Below are positions 58,657-64,000 of a stretch of 64,000 bases of DNA, piece by piece. Origin of the DNA: Mesorhizobium sp. INR15. GTDB lineage: Bacteria; Pseudomonadota; Alphaproteobacteria; Rhizobiales; Rhizobiaceae. Under the pieces are notes generated by a model, which searched no databases, was not told the DNA's origin, and saw nothing but the letters and a program-made list of their open reading frames with translations. Each line of letters starts with the position of its first letter. Positions within the stretch are counted from its first letter, which is position 1. The stretch lies in the NCBI RefSeq assembly GCF_015500075.1, contig NZ_CP045496.1, forward strand, positions 434,001 through 498,000, read 5' to 3'. The position numbers were made by a program, and so were the translations under genes.

Positions 58657-59484
58657 TCATTGAGGTGGTAGGTTTAGGGGCTGGTTCCTGTATTGCACAG
58701 GGGTCAGCCCTTTCAGTTTCAGTTTGATGCGATGGTTGTTGTAATAGTCGATGTAGTGCTCGATGGCCGTGTCGAGGCTTTGGACGGTCTCGAACCTTTC
58801 GAGATGGAAGAGTTCGCACTTGAGTGTGGCGAAGAAGCTCTCCATCGCTGCGTTGTCGAGGCAATTGCCTCTGCGTGACATGCTCTGCGCCAGGCCCCTG
58901 GCTTCCAGCCTGCGCTGGAATGCTGACATCTGGTACTGCCATCCCTGATCGGAATGCAGGATCGGCCGTTCGTCCTGGTCGAGCCGAGCGAAGGCTTTGG
59001 TCAGCATATTATCCACGAGCTTGAAGCGCGACCGCCGCGCCGTCTCGAACGCGACGATCTCACCATTGTAGAGGTCCATGACCGGTGACAGGTAGAGCTT
59101 GTCGCCGGCCACGCTGAACTCCGTCACGTCGGTCACCCACTTGTGGTTGGCGCGGTCAGCGCTGAACCTGCGGCGCAAGAGATCGGGAACGGTCCGCCCC
59201 ACCTCGCCCCTGTAGGAACGATACTTCTTCGGCCTGACCAGCGACTTCAGTCCCATCCCGGCCATCAGGCTCTGGACGGTCTTGTGGTTGACGTGTTGAC
59301 CCAGCCGATGCAGTTGCGCGGTCACCCGGCGATAGCCGTAGCGGCCCTTGTGGCTGCCGAAGATGGCCTTGATCGCCTCCTTCAGCGCCGTATGGCGGTC
59401 CGGGCGCGAGGCCGCCTTGCGCCTGTAATAGAACGTGCTGCGTGACAGCTTCGCCAGTTCGAGCAGCCCCTCAAGCGGATACAA
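58657..59484 (-). CDS. IS3 family transposase OrfB (DDE domain)
   Basis: 275 residues shown from a TTG at 59484, but in use it would be joined to OrfA by -1 frameshift at the A7 run (59547-59553); the frame stays open back to there (T-G-G-L-N-A-G-T-R...). HTH part SRSTFYYRRKAASRPDRHTA, the YGYRRVTAQLHRLGQHVNHK linker, and the DDE core: first Asp in KWVTDVTEF, second in ILHSDQGWQY, Glu in NCLDNAAMESFFATLKCE. Complete by sequence; function depends on OrfA. Confidence 0.92.
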   Translation of the reverse strand: MYPLEGLLELAKLSRSTFYYRRKAASRPDRHTALKEAIKAIFGSHKGRYGYRRVTAQLHRLGQHVNHKTVQSLMAGMGLKSLVRPKKYRSYRGEVGRTVPDLLRRRFSADRANHKWVTDVTEFSVAGDKLYLSPVMDLYNGEIVAFETARRSRFKLVDNMLTKAFARLDQDERPILHSDQGWQYQMSAFQRRLEARGLAQSMSRRGNCLDNAAMESFFATLKCELFHLERFETVQSLDTAIEHYIDYYNNHRIKLKLKGLTPVQYRNQPLNLPPQ

Positions 59485-59489
59485 CGGCC

Positions 59490-60011
59490 TTAACGCCTGA
59501 ACGGCTTGCGCTCTTTGGGCGCGTGTCCCTGCGTTAAGGCCTCCAGTTTTTTTAGGTAGGCGTTCTCCATCCGCAGATGCTTCAACTCGGCCAGCAATTC
59601 TTCGCGGCTTTTGGCCTCGTCACTGGCTGCAACAGGCACTGTGGGGGCCGGCGGCTTCTACATGGGTCGTCCTCTGGGGCGCGGGGCGAGCGCCGCTATC
59701 CCGCCCGCATGATAGCGCTTCTCCCAGCCCGTCAGGCAACCGGCATTGCGGATATTGAACAGCGCCGCCGTCTGGCGATGCGACCGACCGTCCTCCCACA
59801 TCCGCTCAAGCACTGACAGCTTGAACGCCGCGTCGTAACGTCCGTACTTGCTCGACAGGCGATCATCGCCGTGCGCCTGATACAAACAAACCCATTTGCG
59901 AACAGTCGCCGCGTCAACTCCGTGGATCGACGCCACGCTCGCAAAGCTCTCATCCCCGCACAAATAGCAATCGACAACCGAGTGCTTGAAACCCGCACTG
60001 TGTCTGGACAT
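59490..60011 (-). pseudogene. IS3 family transposase OrfA, interrupted by an amber codon
   Basis: The full frame is 174 codons with one in-frame TAG at 59658-59660. The part before it (117 residues) holds two helix-turn-helix units (MSRHSAGFKHSVVDCYLCGD and YDAAFKLSVLERMWEDG) and ends PRGRPM. After the TAG the frame continues as a leucine zipper (EELLAELKHLRMENAYLKKL) and stops at 59490. Total length then equals the OrfA of IS150 as I recall (173 aa). Translation of OrfAB needs amber suppression, so the copy is probably inactive. Confidence 0.8.
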
Positions 60012-60055
60012 GCAAAACCCCCGAAGGTTGTGTCCAACTTTCGGGGGTCAGTTCA

Positions 60056-60071
60056 CGAGGCCGGGCTTTTC
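60056..60071 (-). terminator. Right half of the terminator split by the IS element
   Basis: cgaggccgggcttttc lies directly behind the IS right end. See the left half at 58611-58629; together they rebuild the trxA terminator. Confidence 0.8.
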
Positions 60072-60091
60072 GATCCGAATTTTCGGGAATT

Positions 60092-60418
60092 TCAGGCGAG
60101 ACTGCCATTGATCCAGTGCGACAGCGCGGTCTTGGGCGCGGCGCCAACCTTCATGTCGGCGACTTCGCCGCCCTTGAAGATCATCAGGGTCGGTATAGAG
60201 CGCACGCCAAACTGGGCGGCAAGCTCGGGATTCTCGTCGATGTTCAGCTTGGCGATCTTTACCTTGGCGCCAAGCTCGGTGGCGATGTCCTCAAGCGCCG
60301 GCGCGATCATCTTGCACGGGCCGCACCATTCCGCCCAGAAGTCGACGACGACCGGTACATTGGCGTTAAGCACATCGGCCTGGAAATTGCTCTTGTCGAC
60401 CTTGACGGTGGCACCCAT
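60092..60418 (-). CDS. trxA: Thioredoxin
   Basis: 108 aa from ATG 60418 (aaagga upstream). Active-site WCGPCKM, buried Asp in VVVDFWAEWCGP, cis-Pro in RSIPTLMIFKGGEV. Cytoplasmic dithiol reductase. Its terminator is broken by the IS, so transcription may run on into the transposase genes. The addA gene ends 77 nt upstream, typical for rhizobia. Confidence 0.96.
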   Translation of the reverse strand: MGATVKVDKSNFQADVLNANVPVVVDFWAEWCGPCKMIAPALEDIATELGAKVKIAKLNIDENPELAAQFGVRSIPTLMIFKGGEVADMKVGAAPKTALSHWINGSLA

Positions 60419-60494
60419 GCGGAAAATCCTTTCGAGAGTTCTTCGTTGCACCAAATGTGGTGGTGATGGTGCCTTTGTTCAAGCAGGTGTTGTG

Positions 60495-63400
60495 TCACGC
60501 TCCCGTGAGTCGAGCAAGGGCGTCCTCCATCACCTGTACCGGCAGCTCGATCAGCCTCGGCGCCTCGGTGAACAGCAGGGCAGCCCCGACCGCACGCCCC
60601 GGATAGAGCGGCTGCAGCAGGGCGCGATAGAGCGCCAGCTGCAGGATATAGGCCGGCGGGATATCGGCCAGAGTGGCGGGCGCCGGCCGATTGGTCTTGT
60701 AATCAACGATCGACACCTTGTCGGGTGCAACCGCCAGCCGGTCGATCTTGCCGGAGATCGAGCGTTTTCTGCCCTTCACCTCCAGGCTGCCCATGATGGC
60801 CACTTCCGCGCGCGACGATGGCGCGAACAGCTGCCCGAGATGAGGGTCGGCGAGGATTGCCAGCACGGAGGCCAGCGCCTTGCCGCGCTCGGTATCGGAC
60901 CATTGCGAGCCAACCCGGGCAAGATAGCGTTCAGCAGCGCCATAACGTTCGCCTTCGGCAATGCCGGGAAGCATCTGCAGAAGCTTGTGCAGCGCCAGAC
61001 CCCGCATGACGGCAAACCCGGGCTCGGCGTCGGCGTCCAGAACGGGCGAGCCGGTATCGATCACCGCTTCCTTGCCTTCGTCGATCAGCGCCGAAGCACC
61101 GGACGGCGACAAGGGGCGCGGCAATTCCTCATAGGGCGGCAATGGCCGGAACAGGTTAGCCGGCAGCGGCGCGAAATCCTCTTTCTGCCGGGTCTGGTCG
61201 TCAGCAACCAGGGCAACAGGCGGCAACCTCGTCATGTGGAAGCGATGCACCGGTTCGCCATTGGCGGGATGCTCGCGCTGCTCACTCTCCGGGGCGCCGA
61301 CCAGGGCGCGGCTGACGATCGAATGCCAGGTGCCGGTATTCGGCGCCCGCTTGCCGTGATAGCCGCAGACGATCAGCCGGTCCTCGGCGCGGGTCATGCC
61401 CACATAGAGCAGCCGGCGATATTCATCGTCGGCGAGTTCGCGGGCGCGAACCGAGGCCGCCTTGGAAAAACCGTTAGCGACGTCGCTGCCCGAGCGCCAG
61501 AGATAGCCCTTGCCGCGCCAGTGTTTGCCGGTGCCGTCGAATGGCATCAGACGCGGCAGGTGCTGGTCGCTGAATGGAGCCGAGCCTCCGTCGACCAGAA
61601 ACACGACCGGCGCCTCCAGGCCCTTGGCGGCGTGCACCGTCATGACGCGGACCTCATCGCGGGTCTGGTCCATCTCGCGCTTGATCTCGGGACCGGCATT
61701 TTCCAGCGTCGACAGGAAGGCTTCCAGTCCCGGCAGCCCGGTCCGTTCATCGGCAAGGCAGAAATTCAGGAATTCGTCGAGAATGTCGCCCGCTTCCGGC
61801 CCGAGCCGCGCGATCATCTTGCGGCGCACGCCGTCGCGCGCCAGCAGGCCGGCATAGAATTCAAAGACCGGCTTGAAGCCGGCTTCTCCCGCCCAGAGGT
61901 CGAGCTGTTTGACCACATCGGCCAGCACGGCGCTTTCTGCGGCGTGCTGGCGCAAGGACGCGATCAGCGACAGGCCGGACGCCCGCTCGGCGGCGAGGCC
62001 AAAAAGCATCTCTTCCGAAACATCGAAAATCGGGCTGCGCAGTACCGCTGCAAGCGACAGATCGTCCTGCGGCTGGATCAGGAAATGGCCGAGCGCGATC
62101 AGGTCCTTGACCGCGATATGGCCAGGCAGGCTCAGCCGGTCAGCGCCGGCCACGGGAATGTCACGGCGCTTCAGCGCGCGGGTCAGGGCGTGGACAAAGC
62201 GGTCGCGCTTGCGCACCAGCACCAGCACGTCGCCTGGCCGAAGTTTCTTGCCACGGCCTTCGATGATCTCGCCATTGCCGATCCAGCCGGCAACCGTCGC
62301 GGCGACGTTTTCGGCCACGCGCACCGCCGGTGCGTGGGCGTGGTCGATGGCTTGCGTCCAGTCATCCGGCTCATCGACGACATCGGCGCCGATCGACGGC
62401 CAGACCTCGACATAGCCCGGCGCATCGTTGCGGATCGCCTTGTGGTCCAGCGGGTCGGGATCATGGCTGATGCCGCGCCGGACAATGGGGTCGGCGAAGA
62501 CACGGTCGACGGCGGCCAGCACGTCGTCGGTGGAGCGGAACGACCAGGTCAGCTTCAGGTCGGCGAAGGAGGCCTCGGCGTTCCGCACCCTTCCGGCAAA
62601 CAACAGCCGGCTGTCGGCGAAGGAGTCCGGCGCCGCCCCCTGAAACGAATAGATCGACTGCTTTTCGTCACCGACGGCAAACACCGTGCGGTGGACATGG
62701 TCGCGGGCGCCAAAGCCGGCAAAGAACTCCTCCGCCAGCCGCTTCACCACCTCCCATTGGTCGGGGCTGGTGTCCTGCGCTTCGTCGAGCAGGATATGGT
62801 CGATGCCTTGGTCGAGCTTGTATTGCACCCAGGGGCCAGCGTCGGGACGCGCCAGAAGATTGACCGTGCGGGTGATCAGATCGTTGAAATCGAGAAAGCC
62901 GCGCCCGCGCTTCAATTGCTCGTAGCGGGCAATGAGCCAGTCGGCGACGGTCAGCGCGGCACGCGTGCCTTCCAGCATCCGAAACAGCGCCAGCCGGTCA
63001 GAGATTTCCAGGATGGCGCTAACGGCGGCCTGATAGCGCTCCGGCAGGTCGGGCAGCCGTTCGAGCAAGGCCTTCTTGAACGCCTTGGCCGGGTCATAGG
63101 CCTCGCCGTCCGACTTCAGGAAAGCCCGGCCCAGCAATTGCAGCCGGCGCAGCGGATCGCTTTCGGCGAAGGCGAGACGGGCGTAGGGCAGGATGTTGTT
63201 GAGGACGATGCGGGCGTCGGCCGATTCAGCGGCAGCGGCAAAGGCAGCAAAATAGTCCGGCAGGAACCCCGGCAGCGGCCAGGCGGAGGCGGCTATGCCT
63301 TCGGCCGTCTGGCCGGCTCGAAAATGAAACTCGTCGAACAGCGGCTGAAACCCCGAGCCGTCACGGCCGGCCTCGTCGATGAAAGCGCGCAAGCCGTCGC

Positions 63401-64000
63401 GCTTGCGCACGATCTCGGCCAGCAAGGCATCGAGCCCAGCCTCACCGCCGCGCTCCAGGACAGCGGCGAAAGCCTCGGCAAGCTCCGCCTCGCGCGCAGC
63501 CGAGCCAGAAATCATCTCGCGGCGGGCGGCGGCGAAAAGCGAGGCCTCCATCTGGCTGTCGAGCATCTCGAAATGCGCGGGAATATTGGCCTCGAGCGGG
63601 AACTGGTGCAGCACCGATTCGCAGAAGGCGTGGATGGTCTGGATCTTCAATCCGCCCGGTGTTTCCAGTGCCTCGGCGAACAGGCGGCGCGCGCGACGCA
63701 TGGTCTCACGGTCGGGCCGGCGATTGTCCAGCGCCTCGATCCTTGCCGCCAATTCGGTGTCGCCGAGTGCCGTCCATTCCGACAGCGTCGAAAACACCCG
63801 GTTCGACATGTTGGCGGCGGCGGCGCGCGTATAGGTCAGGCACAGGATCTTCGAGGGATCGGTGCCGCGCAGCAGCAGCCGAATGACGCGCTGCGCCAGC
63901 ACATGGGTCTTGCCCGAACCGGCATTGGCCGACACCCAGGCGGAATTCCTGGGGTCGGACGCGCTTGCCTGGCTCGACGCGGTGTCGCTCGGGATCGGAT
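60495..64000 (-). CDS. addA: Double-strand-break repair helicase/nuclease AddA, C-terminal 1168 residues
   Basis: The start lies beyond the right edge; the visible part runs from RSDPRNSAWVSANAGSGKTH-like (P-loop ANAGSGKTHVLAQRV) through UvrD-type motifs (LLDEAQDTSPDQWEVV, AVGDEKQSIYSFQGA, FRSTDDVLAAVDRVF, RVMTVHAAKGLEAPVV, RLLYVGMTRAEDRL) to the C-terminal PD-(D/E)xK nuclease (SGKIDRLAVAPDKVSIVDYK). Works with AddB (outside the window) in RecBCD-like recombination. Downstream is trxA. Confidence 0.95.
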   Translation of the reverse strand, partial: PIPSDTASSQASASDPRNSAWVSANAGSGKTHVLAQRVIRLLLRGTDPSKILCLTYTRAAAANMSNRVFSTLSEWTALGDTELAARIEALDNRRPDRETMRRARRLFAEALETPGGLKIQTIHAFCESVLHQFPLEANIPAHFEMLDSQMEASLFAAARREMISGSAAREAELAEAFAAVLERGGEAGLDALLAEIVRKRDGLRAFIDEAGRDGSGFQPLFDEFHFRAGQTAEGIAASAWPLPGFLPDYFAAFAAAAESADARIVLNNILPYARLAFAESDPLRRLQLLGRAFLKSDGEAYDPAKAFKKALLERLPDLPERYQAAVSAILEISDRLALFRMLEGTRAALTVADWLIARYEQLKRGRGFLDFNDLITRTVNLLARPDAGPWVQYKLDQGIDHILLDEAQDTSPDQWEVVKRLAEEFFAGFGARDHVHRTVFAVGDEKQSIYSFQGAAPDSFADSRLLFAGRVRNAEASFADLKLTWSFRSTDDVLAAVDRVFADPIVRRGISHDPDPLDHKAIRNDAPGYVEVWPSIGADVVDEPDDWTQAIDHAHAPAVRVAENVAATVAGWIGNGEIIEGRGKKLRPGDVLVLVRKRDRFVHALTRALKRRDIPVAGADRLSLPGHIAVKDLIALGHFLIQPQDDLSLAAVLRSPIFDVSEEMLFGLAAERASGLSLIASLRQHAAESAVLADVVKQLDLWAGEAGFKPVFEFYAGLLARDGVRRKMIARLGPEAGDILDEFLNFCLADERTGLPGLEAFLSTLENAGPEIKREMDQTRDEVRVMTVHAAKGLEAPVVFLVDGGSAPFSDQHLPRLMPFDGTGKHWRGKGYLWRSGSDVANGFSKAASVRARELADDEYRRLLYVGMTRAEDRLIVCGYHGKRAPNTGTWHSIVSRALVGAPESEQREHPANGEPVHRFHMTRLPPVALVADDQTRQKEDFAPLPANLFRPLPPYEELPRPLSPSGASALIDEGKEAVIDTGSPVLDADAEPGFAVMRGLALHKLLQMLPGIAEGERYGAAERYLARVGSQWSDTERGKALASVLAILADPHLGQLFAPSSRAEVAIMGSLEVKGRKRSISGKIDRLAVAPDKVSIVDYKTNRPAPATLADIPPAYILQLALYRALLQPLYPGRAVGAALLFTEAPRLIELPVQVMEDALARLTGA

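Larger units (their letters stand above)
58630..60055 (-). mobile_element. IS3 family insertion sequence, IS150 type, 1426 bp
   Basis: Imperfect terminal inverted repeats: tgaactgaccccgtaaagtt at the left (58630-58653) and its complement gtccaactttcgggggtcag (60032-60055) at the right, ends TG...CA. Inside are orfA and orfB on the minus strand with a slippery A7 (59547-59553) for -1 frameshifting. No exact 3-bp target duplication is visible (cgc left, cga right), so it may have mutated. The element interrupts a terminator between trxA and the cupin gene. orfA carries an amber codon. Confidence 0.9.

Noticed and set aside
58627..60058. 3-bp target-site duplication of the IS
   Set aside because: The flanks read cgc and cga, so no exact duplication can be claimed.

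Overview
The window reads as chromosomal DNA of a Mesorhizobium-like alphaproteobacterium (Rhizobiales). The evidence is high-GC coding style, an aglFGAK alpha-glucoside uptake operon, a tandem array of DUF680 small secreted proteins (a family I know mainly from Mesorhizobium), the trpFBA-accD-folC-trxA-addA gene order, and several copies of palindromic intergenic repeats of a rhizobial type. No rRNA, tRNA, CRISPR or phage genes were seen. Both edges cut genes: aglF at the left, addA at the right.

Layout. 1-4370: alpha-glucoside transporter permeases (aglF partial, aglG), alpha-glucosidase (aglA), ATPase (aglK) and a terminator. 4388-5435: four tandem minus-strand DUF680 genes. 5961-6135: an adenosylcobalamin riboswitch, a 20-codon open frame and a repeat, then a Rieske oxygenase and reductase pair of the glycine-betaine demethylase type (gbcAB). 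8999-14211: a tightly coupled six-gene cluster of unknown product: a PqqD-like RiPP-recognition-element protein, an HPr-kinase-like P-loop protein, three family-2 glycosyltransferases and a nucleotidyltransferase-fold protein. It has modification-type enzymes but no visible precursor peptide and no macrocyclase, and it is the best candidate for an undescribed system. 14230-22892: molybdopterin oxidoreductase pair, DegP protease, MBL hydrolase, PPi-type phosphofructokinase, L,D-transpeptidase lipoprotein, a 40-residue exported peptide, a LysE exporter and a TTC38-like TPR protein. 22974-26314: xylB and xylA with a divergent NTF2-like gene and paired palindromic operators.

27367-36065 is a carnitine and probable gamma-butyrobetaine catabolic locus: GlxA/CdhR-type regulator, BKACE beta-keto acid cleavage enzyme, HD protein, L-carnitine dehydrogenase, acyl-CoA dehydrogenase, ADP-forming acyl-CoA ligase, enoyl-CoA hydratase and an alpha/beta hydrolase. 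Its expected end product, glycine betaine, is the presumed substrate of gbcAB 20 kb away, so the two loci could form one route (inference). 36303-42205 holds a PDRP-repeat lipoprotein, FAD and Gfo/Idh oxidoreductases, a LysR/aldo-keto reductase pair and a small nucleotidyltransferase.

42258-48644 is a translation block on the minus strand (infC, rpmI, rplT, pheS, pheT). It has two inserted genes, an ICMT-like methyltransferase and a GFA enzyme; the latter overlaps pheS and pheT by 4 nt on each side. infC starts at ATT. 48864-52486: hydrolase, BenE transporter, DUF2852 protein, YgjP-like metallopeptidase and a small unknown. 52595-64000 is the conserved trpFBA-accD-folC-(...)-trxA-addA run. 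It is interrupted between folC and trxA by an accessory patch: an antitoxin gene with a 15-codon vapC remnant, a cupin, and an IS150-type IS3 element that has landed inside the loop of a terminator hairpin and carries an amber codon in orfA.
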